Below, one piece after another: positions 44,581-52,774 of a stretch of DNA of 64,000 nt. Positions within the stretch are counted from its first letter, which is position 1. Every line of letters begins with the position of its first letter. A program made the position numbers and the translations under genes. The DNA comes from Fimbriimonadaceae bacterium (GTDB taxonomy: Bacteria; Armatimonadota; Fimbriimonadia; Fimbriimonadales; Fimbriimonadaceae), in NCBI GenBank assembly GCA_019638675.1, contig JAHBTE010000001.1, positions 1,396,605 to 1,460,604 on the forward strand. The letters are read 5' to 3'. The notes beneath the pieces were generated by a model, which worked only from the letters and a program-made list of their open reading frames with translations, did no database searches and was not told where the DNA came from.

Positions 44581-45321
44581 ATGAAAAAACATCTCCGCAC
44601 ACAAGGGCTGGTGCTGAGTTGCATATTTGCATCCACTGCCGCTATGGCACAAGTGGGTTCTATTAGTGAAACTCTCGCCCCCCAAACTGAAAATGGGGCA
44701 AAAAAACTCTCATTTTCTATTCGATCATTTGATAAGAATGATGCTTCTGCCTATGGCGACCTCGGGTTTGTTTACGGGTTCAGCGACCAATTCAATGTGA
44801 TGTTGAGAGTCAGTGGAGCTTCCGAGAAGAACGTTGGAGTCATCCGCACTGGAGGATCAGACGTAGAACTTCAATTGGTTTATCGTAAGAACAACTTCTA
44901 TGCATCCATCGGGGCATCTCTTCCTTCAACACCTTCGCAAGACCAAGTTGCGGCTACCTACACCATTGGCTTTGCGGGTGAGGACCATGGCTCAAGAATC
45001 TTCCTCGGATTAACTGGGGTTGCAGCAGATGAGGCCGCCTTGCTTGGCGTAGGTGCGGGCTTAAGAACTCCGATCACCGACAAACTGAGTTTTGATGCTT
45101 CAACGATTCTTATTGCACGCGGAAACAATACAGTCGACTTTAATACGGGGACATTGATGAAGACTGATATCTTGAGTTTTGCTTTGCGGTTCCAAGCCAC
45201 TCCAGAGCATGCTTTTTGGATTTCGGCTAGTAATGCCTTGGGTTCAACAACTGGTTTTGGCCTGAGCCACAGACTCGGAAATGGACTTGGTTTTGGGGCA
45301 GGTATTGAGGTGAAGTTCTGA
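44581..45321 (+). CDS. Outer-membrane beta-barrel protein
   Basis: 246 aa with a signal peptide (LVLSCIFASTAAMA, cleavage near QV) and about ten amphipathic beta strands (KLSFSIRSFDKND, FGFADSVLRVSGA-like pattern), ending in Phe (GAGIEVKF), the usual C-terminal signal for the BAM machinery. Function unknown; no family recognised. It is coupled to a lipoprotein gene by an ATGA-type overlap, which suggests the two act together at the outer membrane. Confidence 0.7.
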   Translation: MKKHLRTQGLVLSCIFASTAAMAQVGSISETLAPQTENGAKKLSFSIRSFDKNDASAYGDLGFVYGFSDQFNVMLRVSGASEKNVGVIRTGGSDVELQLVYRKNNFYASIGASLPSTPSQDQVAATYTIGFAGEDHGSRIFLGLTGVAADEAALLGVGAGLRTPITDKLSFDASTILIARGNNTVDFNTGTLMKTDILSFALRFQATPEHAFWISASNALGSTTGFGLSHRLGNGLGFGAGIEVKF

Positions 45322-45788
45322 TGAAAACAAAAATCTGCCTAGCGATCGCAATTCTTTGTTCGGTCATCATCGCTGGTTGTGGTGGGATTAAAGCTTACGT
45401 TCCCGGAAGTGGAATGTGCAGTCAAATCTTTGCATTTTTGCAAACGACAATACTTTCGGGCGAAGACGTTGATGGTGTTGAGTTCGTCTTTAGCCTTTCT
45501 GAAATTCAAGCTGGAGTTCAAGGTGATATCGCTCCCGGCATAGAGGGCGAGTTAGCAACCGTGTCCGTTGGGGGCTTACCTCAGGGGGTTACGATTGATT
45601 TGAATGGTGATGGCAACTCCACGATCATTCAATTAAATGAAGATGAGCCGACAGTCATTGAAGTGACATTGGAATCGAATGGTTCAGTTGCAGACGGTGA
45701 ATACCAAGTAACCGTTCTAATCGAGAGGGAAGGATGCGATGATGTTGAAATCCCTTATACGATCTTTATTGAAGAGTTCGTAGACTAG
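45321..45788 (+). CDS. Lipoprotein coupled to the beta-barrel gene
   Basis: 155 aa with a lipobox VIIAGC (Cys at about residue 20), then a beta-sandwich-like domain rich in Asp, Glu and Gly (DLNGDGNSTIIQLNEDEPTV). No family recognised. The start overlaps the previous stop by one base (TGATG), so it is translated with the barrel. A strong terminator follows. Confidence 0.65.
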   Translation: MKTKICLAIAILCSVIIAGCGGIKAYVPGSGMCSQIFAFLQTTILSGEDVDGVEFVFSLSEIQAGVQGDIAPGIEGELATVSVGGLPQGVTIDLNGDGNSTIIQLNEDEPTVIEVTLESNGSVADGEYQVTVLIEREGCDDVEIPYTIFIEEFVD

Positions 45789-45803
45789 TAACAAGAGTTC
45801 CTG

Positions 45804-45838
45804 AAAATCGCGCCAAGCTACCGCATGGCGCGATTTTT
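45804..45838 (+). terminator. Rho-independent terminator after the barrel/lipoprotein pair
   Basis: Arms AAAATCGCGCCA (45804-45815) and TGGCGCGATTTT (45826-45837) are perfect complements around a 10-nt loop and are followed by a T-run. Confidence 0.92.
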
Positions 45839-45885
45839 ACATTATTCAGATAAAATTCTAGCTGGAGCGGGGAATTTTAACTGAA

Positions 45886-46692
45886 ATGATGATGTGTTTT
45901 GTATTGGCAGTAGCAGTTAATGGCACATCCGGTGTTGAGTCGTCTTCGAATATGACCTACGCAAAGTTTTCAAACGAAGCTGTTTCCTCAAATTGGGCAG
46001 CCATGACCAAAGGTGAACGCATCGTGTCAGTCGGTCGCAAGTTTTTGGGTACTCCGTATGTTGCCTGGACTCTTGAGAGTCATCCTGAAAAGTGCTCGGT
46101 CTTCTTAGATGGATTAGATTGCGTGACTTTTTTAGAATCTAGCTGGGCGATAGCGAAATGCAGCCCCGAGATCAGTGCTAACAGTGTAGTAGCTGAAGTT
46201 GGCAAAACGCGGTATCGAGGGGGGCGTGCTGACGGCTATTTTAGTCGCTACCACTACACATCAGATTGGTTAATGGGCAACCAGAAAGCCGGCAGATTAA
46301 AGATAGTTTCTGAGGAGTTTACAGGAGGAATTGACTGGAACCCAACTACAAACTACATGAGCAGAAATCCAGAAAAGTACAAGGCCAGCAGTTACGTTGA
46401 AGACTTTGTGAAAGGTTGCCAAGCGATGGAAAACTCATTAAGTTCGATTCGATTTAAACGAATTCCTAAAGAGAAGTGGCAATCTGTATTATCAGAAATG
46501 CGCCCTGGCGACTTTATCGCCTTGTGCACGACAATAGATGGCTTAGATTTTTCGCATGTGGGAATCTATACGGGCAACGGGAAATTCCTTCATGCCTCCA
46601 GTACCAATAAGCAAGTTATTGAGCAGGATTTACTCGAATGGGGCAGGTCTGTTCGTACCTGTAACGGGATGGTAATTAGCCGAACCCTCTAA
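45886..46692 (+). CDS. DUF1460 protein (NlpC/P60-like cell-wall enzyme)
   Basis: 268 aa, signal-like N-terminus (MMMCFVLAVAVNG). GTPYVAWTLE, then LDGLDCVTFLESSWAI (Cys candidate nucleophile), YFSRYHYTSDWL, and FSHVGIYTGNGKFLHASS (His) are the DUF1460 signature, a papain-like family related to NlpC/P60 and thought to be an N-acetylmuramoyl-L-alanine amidase. A TAAAAT hexamer lies ~40 nt upstream. Third NlpC/P60-type protein of the window. Located between a terminator and a lipoprotein gene; function inferred from fold only. Confidence 0.82.
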   Translation: MMMCFVLAVAVNGTSGVESSSNMTYAKFSNEAVSSNWAAMTKGERIVSVGRKFLGTPYVAWTLESHPEKCSVFLDGLDCVTFLESSWAIAKCSPEISANSVVAEVGKTRYRGGRADGYFSRYHYTSDWLMGNQKAGRLKIVSEEFTGGIDWNPTTNYMSRNPEKYKASSYVEDFVKGCQAMENSLSSIRFKRIPKEKWQSVLSEMRPGDFIALCTTIDGLDFSHVGIYTGNGKFLHASSTNKQVIEQDLLEWGRSVRTCNGMVISRTL

Positions 46693-46717
46693 ACGCGTCA
46701 TACTATTTGTTGCGGCT

Positions 46718-47140
46718 ATGAAAATATTTGGACAATTGATTGTGGTGAGCCTGATTACAGGAATCGTTTTAGGTGGTTGCAATAACAAGTCAACGCCACT
46801 CGTACCCAACAAAACTGGCACTGAATCAACAACGGGTGAAACAGCAACATCAACTACAGGAGATGCAACTGATGTTGCGTTAGCTGATCCTTCGGCTCCA
46901 GGCGGTACTACTCCATCTACTGGAATCCCAACACCTGGTTCAACTCCTGCAAATCCGACTCAAACAGAAAATCCGTCCATTGATTCCAGTGGGAAAATCA
47001 TTGAGCATGAAGAAGGTCGCCCCGCTCCTGTTGGCCGAGTGTGGTGCGAAAACTGCAAAGGACACCTTCCCAAAGAAGATGCTGTGACGAAGAACGGTAA
47101 GACATATTGTCCAGCTTGCGCCGCTGAACTTAAACTCTAA
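46718..47140 (+). CDS. Lipoprotein with C-terminal zinc-ribbon
   Basis: 140 aa. Lipobox IVLGGC (Cys at about residue 21), then a long low-complexity Thr/Ser/Pro/Gly linker (about residues 25-90) and a small four-cysteine zinc-ribbon domain (WCENCKGHLPKEDAV...CPACAAEL) at the C-terminus. The two CxxC pairs suggest zinc binding on the cell surface. No family recognised. Precedes the 614-aa secreted protein gene by 11 nt on the same strand. Confidence 0.62.
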   Translation: MKIFGQLIVVSLITGIVLGGCNNKSTPLVPNKTGTESTTGETATSTTGDATDVALADPSAPGGTTPSTGIPTPGSTPANPTQTENPSIDSSGKIIEHEEGRPAPVGRVWCENCKGHLPKEDAVTKNGKTYCPACAAELKL

Positions 47141-47150
47141 AGGTTTATCC

Positions 47151-48995
47151 ATGAAGAATTGGCTGGGGAGAATGGGAATCGTTAAATGCTTGGCATTAGC
47201 GATTTCTCTCAGCTTGCCAGTAGTTTCATTAGCGCAATCTCCCGACGCTGACATCCTTACAGATTCAGCCACCCTTGTCATCAACGGGGTTCAAGTTTTT
47301 ACTCTTAAAACCTCCGCAGGCGGGCTTGCTCCAACCGAACGAGCCAACGTGATTTCCAAAGCCCTTTGGGATTTCCGGCGAGGGCAAACAGTTTCTGTCG
47401 TCGCTGATCCGGGATTACGGGTGGCTTTACAAGGAAAGACCGTGGTCACGATCACAGTCGCCGAAGCAAAGGCGCAGGGCGTTACCCCAGATGAACTTGC
47501 GGAATCTTGGGCAAGGGCGATCAACAAAGCGCTCTACGTTCCGCCGTTGGTTTTGCAGACCGAAAACATCAACTTGGTCGTTGGAAAATCTCAGGAAATC
47601 AAGATTCTTGGTTCGATGGCGCGCACAGCTTCGATTTTGGTCGAGCCTTCCGGCGCGTTAGAAATTAAGCGCAATGGGTATCGGCTCTCAGTTAAGGCCA
47701 TGTCCGTTGGCGAAGGCCAACTCATTATAAAATCCGGGGATCTGGAGAAGGCGGTTCCATTTAGCGTCATGGCGGTTGCGGCAAACCTGCCGCAGAATGT
47801 AGTTACTGATGTAACAGGTTCTCCGGCAAGTAAAGAACTTGTGCTGGATGCGATCCGAGGTGCCGTTTCTACTATGGTCGAGGCTCAGCCGGGCGCACGA
47901 ATCAGCTTTGATGTGCCTCCAATCGATGCTCTCACCCCTGGCAGTACTAGGGTGTACCAAGTAGCGGCAAAAGTCGAAGCTCCCGGGTTTTATCCTTCGA
48001 ACGGAACGATCAACGTCACAGTTCGGAATCTTGGCGGTGGTCGAGTGTTTGAAGATTTCCTTTGGTACAGCAACGAACCAGAAAATGTTAGAGCGACTGG
48101 GCAACTCTACTATGGTCGATTGCAGACCGATTCAGCCGCACGTTTGCTTTGGCATCATTGCAACAAAAGCAGTGCCCCGCTAGTTGTGCAGTACGTTTTA
48201 GCCAATCGATCTGCCGAGCCAGCTCGCGTTTGGTTGATCACGGGTGACTCTGAACCCAATCCTGATCCCACTAAGGCTGGATTCAATGCTGGAAACGAAT
48301 TCTTTAGCGCGTGGCTGAAGCACCAGGGCACGGTCGTTACTATTCCGCCGCGATCCGTTGTTCCAATTGTGTTGCGGCGCATGGCGAACGAAGAAACTGT
48401 CAGCGGTCTTGCCACACTGCGTTTGTTGCCAGGTGGCTCAGACGACGTGGTTATGGTAGCGAATGCGATTTATCCACCAGAGCTTCCAGTTGAATGGAGC
48501 GGTGCTGATCCGCAGCGCAAACCTTGGCTGGTGCAGAGGGCGATGCAGATTGAACGGTTTACGCTTCCGCTCAACGGCCAACAAAAATTAGTGTTTTCAA
48601 AACCACTTCGCCAAGTTCGATTTGACTATGAAGTTGGCGGAAAACTTGGATTTGTCCGCATCGGACAGGAGAGTATCGCATCGGCAATAGGCGGCAACCC
48701 CCTCAGCGGAAACTTTGGTGTTCAGTACTTTATCGAAGGGAAAATTGCTAATAACACAAACCGGACTCAGATTGTGGAAGTGATGTTTGAGGCATCGGCA
48801 GGTTATTCAGGTGCTTTGTTCTCGGTGAACGGTGGAACTTTGTTTGGCAAAATGCTTCAAAGCAAACAGGAGATTTCGCTTTATGAAAAGCGGTTGGCTC
48901 CTGGGGAATCGCAAGATGTGCGGATTGAGACGATTCCGCTCAGCGGGGCCCACTATCCGGCAACGATCACCGTACGGACCAAAGGCATGTATTGA
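47151..48995 (+). CDS. Large secreted protein of unknown function
   Basis: 614 aa with a signal peptide (LALAISLSLPVVSLAQS). N-terminal part: VLVINGVQVF-like beta strand, GLAPTERANVISKALW and VADPGLRVALQGKTVVTI, reminiscent of the extracytoplasmic sensor found before mechanosensitive channels in this kind of genome; middle: Ig-like or CARDB-like beta domains (residues ~150-300); C-terminus: Ig-like (KGMY end). No catalytic motif seen. Followed by a 190-aa secreted protein on the same strand (4-nt overlap with the long frame of the latter, not with its likely start). Confidence 0.5.
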   Translation: MKNWLGRMGIVKCLALAISLSLPVVSLAQSPDADILTDSATLVINGVQVFTLKTSAGGLAPTERANVISKALWDFRRGQTVSVVADPGLRVALQGKTVVTITVAEAKAQGVTPDELAESWARAINKALYVPPLVLQTENINLVVGKSQEIKILGSMARTASILVEPSGALEIKRNGYRLSVKAMSVGEGQLIIKSGDLEKAVPFSVMAVAANLPQNVVTDVTGSPASKELVLDAIRGAVSTMVEAQPGARISFDVPPIDALTPGSTRVYQVAAKVEAPGFYPSNGTINVTVRNLGGGRVFEDFLWYSNEPENVRATGQLYYGRLQTDSAARLLWHHCNKSSAPLVVQYVLANRSAEPARVWLITGDSEPNPDPTKAGFNAGNEFFSAWLKHQGTVVTIPPRSVVPIVLRRMANEETVSGLATLRLLPGGSDDVVMVANAIYPPELPVEWSGADPQRKPWLVQRAMQIERFTLPLNGQQKLVFSKPLRQVRFDYEVGGKLGFVRIGQESIASAIGGNPLSGNFGVQYFIEGKIANNTNRTQIVEVMFEASAGYSGALFSVNGGTLFGKMLQSKQEISLYEKRLAPGESQDVRIETIPLSGAHYPATITVRTKGMY

Positions 48996-49063
48996 TCAGG
49001 ATTTCTGATATTTACAGGATACTAGCCGCAGAATTGTGCGTCTATTGCATTAAGAAAGGGAAG

Positions 49064-49636
49064 ATGATGAAAATTTACAAGACGATGTTGATGGGTTTGT
49101 TCGCAGCCGCGGTGCTGGGTGGAACGGCAATTGCCGATCTGCAAGCAAAGCCGTGGAAGCGTCAATACCTGCCTGATTCAACGTTTTCCATTTCTATCCC
49201 AGGCAAGCTCTCCCAAGAAGGTGAAACCGAAGTCGAAGACAAAACCGATTGGGTGGAGCGAACTACCGATCACGTTTTTGAAACCGATGACTACTACGTG
49301 CAGGTCACGGTTTTTGTCGGCAAAAAGGGAACGGTAGCAAACGCCGCTCACTTGGAGAAAGTTGCTAAAGACCTCGTGCTTGGTATTTCAGAAAGTGAAG
49401 AATCTGTTAAAGAATTAAGCAAGAAAACGGTAAAGATCGATGGGAAATCGGTCATCACGCAAGCCCATGAAATGGGCAAGGATAAAAACAAGATCGTTTT
49501 CAAGAGCCTCTTGCTGGGTGATGCGAACAACGTCTATGCGGTTCTCGCGGTCGGCTATCCATCAGAGCCAAACTCCCTGAGCGGTATTGACAAGGTGATG
49601 GCTTCGGTTCGGTATAAGGCCGGATTGAAAGACTAA
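49064..49636 (+). CDS. Small secreted protein of unknown function
   Basis: 190 aa with a signal peptide (MLMGLFAAAVLGGTAIAD). Start chosen at ATG 49064, preceded by AAGGGAAG; the frame is open to 48992 but the upstream part is not signal-like. The mature part has an alpha/beta pattern (DSTFSISIPGKLSQEGETEV, DDYYVQVTVFVGKKGT) similar to small periplasmic PsbP/DUF-type proteins, but no family is recognised with confidence. Downstream of the 614-aa gene, likely same transcript. Confidence 0.5.
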   Translation: MMKIYKTMLMGLFAAAVLGGTAIADLQAKPWKRQYLPDSTFSISIPGKLSQEGETEVEDKTDWVERTTDHVFETDDYYVQVTVFVGKKGTVANAAHLEKVAKDLVLGISESEESVKELSKKTVKIDGKSVITQAHEMGKDKNKIVFKSLLLGDANNVYAVLAVGYPSEPNSLSGIDKVMASVRYKAGLKD

Positions 49637-49674
49637 CCCAAGTTTTTGAACTGGCTGGGTGACATAATTCACCC

Positions 49675-50436
49675 ATGCTTCAAATAGATAACCACGGCGA
49701 GTGGTTAAGTGTGACTCTGGATCGCCCTGAGGTTCGCAATGCCTTTAACGATGAACTGATTGCGGCCCTTACTAAAGTATTTGCGGAACTGGATTCCAAG
49801 GTTCGCGCCGTGCGATTACGCGGTCAAGGAAAGATGTTTTCTGCCGGTGGCGACCTGAATTGGATGAAGCAAGCCGCCAATTACACCGAAGAGCAAAACG
49901 CGGCGGATGCCTTCAAGTTGGCTACACTTTTTGAGGCAATGGTGAACTGCCCAGCGGTTGTCATCGCCGAAGTGCATGGGGCGGCGTTCGGCGGTGGATG
50001 CGGTTTAGTTGCGGCGGCAGATGTTGCTGTGGCAGAAGAAGGCACAAAGTTCTCGTTCAGCGAAGTTCGTCTTGGTTTGGTGCCAGCAACTATTTCCCCA
50101 TTTGTGATCAGCAAGATCGGCGGCGGTCATGCCCGGGCTTTGTTTACGACTGGCGAAGTGTTTGAGACGGAAAAGGCTTTGCGCATAGGATTGGTTCACG
50201 ATGTAGCGGCTCCAGGAGAGTGTCATACGGTCGCAATGGCGAAAGTGGCAGACGTTCTGCGCAACGGGCCAGAATCGGTTGCAACCAGCAAATGGCTTTC
50301 CAATCAGCCGCCACTGAGCAAAGAGGAATCGAGCAAATTGCTTGCCAAGGCTCGAGCTGGAGCAGAAGGCAAAGAAGGCGTAGCGGCGTTTTTGGATAAG
50401 CGACCGGCGAGTTTTGTGAGTACGATCGAAGAGTAA
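49675..50436 (+). CDS. Enoyl-CoA hydratase/isomerase, methylglutaconyl-CoA hydratase-like
   Basis: Crotonase-fold enzyme of 253 aa. The oxyanion-hole block FSAGGDLNWMK closely resembles methylglutaconyl-CoA hydratase (leucine breakdown), and AEVHGAAFGGGCGLVAAADV is the second conserved block; the general-acid residues are expected in the second helix. It is followed by a biotin carboxylase 4 nt downstream, a pairing that fits the leucine/isovalerate pathway (methylcrotonyl-CoA carboxylase next to hydratase), although other acyl-CoA carboxylases are possible. Confidence 0.87.
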   Translation: MLQIDNHGEWLSVTLDRPEVRNAFNDELIAALTKVFAELDSKVRAVRLRGQGKMFSAGGDLNWMKQAANYTEEQNAADAFKLATLFEAMVNCPAVVIAEVHGAAFGGGCGLVAAADVAVAEEGTKFSFSEVRLGLVPATISPFVISKIGGGHARALFTTGEVFETEKALRIGLVHDVAAPGECHTVAMAKVADVLRNGPESVATSKWLSNQPPLSKEESSKLLAKARAGAEGKEGVAAFLDKRPASFVSTIEE

Positions 50437-50440
50437 TTTG

Positions 50441-51952
50441 ATGGCGCAAATCAAGAAAGTTCTGGTCGCAAACCGTGGCGAAATCGCAGTTCGTGTTTTC
50501 GCCGCTTGCCGTGAAATGGGCATAGCTACCGTAGCGGTTTATTCCGAAGCGGATGAACAAGCTATGCACGTGGCGTACGCCGATGAAGCGGTATGTATCG
50601 GTGATCCAGAAGCGGCAAAGAGTTATCTTGATATTCAGCGCGTTTTAGATGCGGCTCGGGAAACTGGCGCGGATGCAATCCATCCTGGCTATGGCTTTTT
50701 AAGTGAACGTCCGGAATTCGCCGAAGCTTGCGAATTCGCAGGAATCATTTTTATCGGCCCACCCGCCAGTGCGATGAGGAAGCTGGGCGAGAAGATTGAT
50801 GCCAAGCAGTTAGCGGTTGCCTCTGAAGTGCCGATTACGCCGGGATTCTTTGAGCCAGGGGCAGAACCCGACCAACTCAAGCGTGAAGCGGATCGAATCG
50901 GCTATCCGATCATGCTCAAAGCAAGTGCAGGCGGTGGCGGACGGGGAATGCGCATTGTGCGCGACCCAGAGCAATTTGAGCGAGAATGCCGTATGGCAAT
51001 GGATGAGGCTCAAAAGTCGTTCGGTAACTCCGCGATGATGGTCGAAAAGCTCGTTGAAAAGCCGCGCCACATAGAAGTCCAAATCCTTGCCGATCAGCAC
51101 GGAAACGTTGCGTGTTTATTTGAACGCGAATGCAGTCTGCAACGGCGTCACCAAAAGGTTTTAGAAGAAGCTCCCAGCCCGATCATGACGGAGCCATTGT
51201 GGGCGGAAATGCAGGCTTCCTGCCGAAAGCTGATCCTCGCCGCTGGTTATGTCGGAGCAGGCACGGTTGAGTTCATGTTTGATGAAGCAAGCGGTGAGTA
51301 CTACTTCCTGGAAGTTAATGCTCGCCTTCAAGTCGAGCATCCGGTGACTGAAGTCATAACGGGCCTTGACTTGGTTCGCTGGCAAATAAAGATTGCTGAG
51401 GGATCAAAACTTGATTTGCCAACTGGTTTGATGACAGGGGATCGGTCGGTGATCGGCGGCCACTCGATTGAAGTTCGGCTGATTGCGGAAGATCCAGCGA
51501 AAGGATTTCTGCCAAGCACTGGCAAGTTATTGAGAGTAGTCGCACCGACCTCGCCAGGTGTGCGATTTGATGTGGGTTATCGAACTGGAGATTCGGTCAG
51601 CCAATATTACGATTCACTTCTGGGCAAACTTATCGTTCACGGGGCGACGCGGGCCGAGGCAGTAGATCGGCTTCGCACCGCTATGCTTGATACGCATATT
51701 ATTGGGGTTCACACCAATTTGAACTATCTGCTATCGGTGATCGACAACAAGGAATTCCAAGCTGGCAACATGGATACTGGATTTCTGGCGCGGGAGATTG
51801 GCGACTGGGCTCCGAGTGAAGAGATTCCACCTTATCTGGCCGATTTGGTTCAGCAGGCAAGAGAAACTTCCACCGTTGGGCAACCTGCAGTTGCGGGTTC
51901 GGTCAGCACTGCTTGGGGAGTGAACGACGGTTTTCGCAACGCAAGACCATGA
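50441..51952 (+). CDS. accC: Biotin carboxylase subunit of an acyl-CoA carboxylase
   Basis: ATP-grasp enzyme that carboxylates biotin on a carrier. N-terminal VLVANRGEIAVRVFAACREM, GPPASAMRKLGEKIDAK, the ATP-binding KASAGGGGRGMRI and EVNARLQVEHPVTE are all seen. 503 aa is longer than AccC (about 450) but there is no biotin-binding (EAMKM) tail, so carrier protein must be separate. The C-terminal extension (residues ~450-503) is not recognised. Directly follows the LiuC-like hydratase. It could be AccC or an MCC/PCC-type alpha core. Confidence 0.9.
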   Translation: MAQIKKVLVANRGEIAVRVFAACREMGIATVAVYSEADEQAMHVAYADEAVCIGDPEAAKSYLDIQRVLDAARETGADAIHPGYGFLSERPEFAEACEFAGIIFIGPPASAMRKLGEKIDAKQLAVASEVPITPGFFEPGAEPDQLKREADRIGYPIMLKASAGGGGRGMRIVRDPEQFERECRMAMDEAQKSFGNSAMMVEKLVEKPRHIEVQILADQHGNVACLFERECSLQRRHQKVLEEAPSPIMTEPLWAEMQASCRKLILAAGYVGAGTVEFMFDEASGEYYFLEVNARLQVEHPVTEVITGLDLVRWQIKIAEGSKLDLPTGLMTGDRSVIGGHSIEVRLIAEDPAKGFLPSTGKLLRVVAPTSPGVRFDVGYRTGDSVSQYYDSLLGKLIVHGATRAEAVDRLRTAMLDTHIIGVHTNLNYLLSVIDNKEFQAGNMDTGFLAREIGDWAPSEEIPPYLADLVQQARETSTVGQPAVAGSVSTAWGVNDGFRNARP

Positions 51953-51994
51953 AATTTGGTAACTTTCTATGCGGCGAACCTGGGATGAGCCGAT

Positions 51995-52765
51995 ATGGAG
52001 CCTAAAAAAGTATTCAGTGAACAAGAAGCGGCGCAGCTCATTGTAGAAGCAGCAAAACTGCAGGAATCAGACGGTCAACATGATTACACGCCTGGCGTGA
52101 CCTGGGCAGAACTTCAGCGGATGGCGGGTGACGTTGGGGTTGATCCTGACTACTTACGAAAAGTTATTGCAACCCAGACTCCGGGCGCAAAAAAGGCGAG
52201 CAAGCCACGCAGTTTTTTGGGAATGCCGCTCTCCGAAACCTTTGAACGAGTTGTTGATGCCGAACTTCCACCCGAAAACTTTGACGTTGTCGCTGGTGAG
52301 TTCTATACCATGGGTGGCACTCCTCAAACGGGTTACGGCGGGCCATCAATCATTGGCCGAATGATCACGGGATCGTTTTATGAAGGGATTTGGCATGGCA
52401 GTCTGGAAGTGAACTCTCGCCATGGGCGAACCAGAATCAAGGCGGTTACCAGTAATGCCCTTGCAACAATGGCGATTTGGACTCCCCTCGTATTCCTGAG
52501 TTTCATGATCGGGGTTCTGATAACGGCCAAGAAGTCTCCAGAGAACCTTCCGCTTGCTCTCGCAATCTGGGCGACATTCTCCGCTGGTTTGTGGGCAAGT
52601 TTGGGATACAGCTTACGCAAGGGGCGCGAGAAGATCGAGCATAAACTTGATCGAATGTCTAACGCCGTATTTGAAGAAGCTGAGGCTCTCAGAGCAAATA
52701 TCGGTTCAGTGTCGGCTGGAGTGGCCGAAGATCAAGAACTTCGCGAGACTCTTGGGCGCGATTAG
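51995..52765 (+). CDS. Membrane protein, first copy of a tandem duplicate
   Basis: 256 aa. N-terminal cytoplasmic domain (FSEQEAAQLIVEAAKLQE, TPGVTWAELQRMAGDVGVDPDYLRKVI) that looks like a helical, regulator-type module, then a beta-rich region (SFLGMPLSETFERVVDAELP) and two membrane spans (about residues 155-180 and 190-210), ending in a helical tail. Function unknown. The next gene is a paralogue with the same order of parts. Confidence 0.6.
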   Translation: MEPKKVFSEQEAAQLIVEAAKLQESDGQHDYTPGVTWAELQRMAGDVGVDPDYLRKVIATQTPGAKKASKPRSFLGMPLSETFERVVDAELPPENFDVVAGEFYTMGGTPQTGYGGPSIIGRMITGSFYEGIWHGSLEVNSRHGRTRIKAVTSNALATMAIWTPLVFLSFMIGVLITAKKSPENLPLALAIWATFSAGLWASLGYSLRKGREKIEHKLDRMSNAVFEEAEALRANIGSVSAGVAEDQELRETLGRD

Positions 52766-52774
52766 GATAAATAG

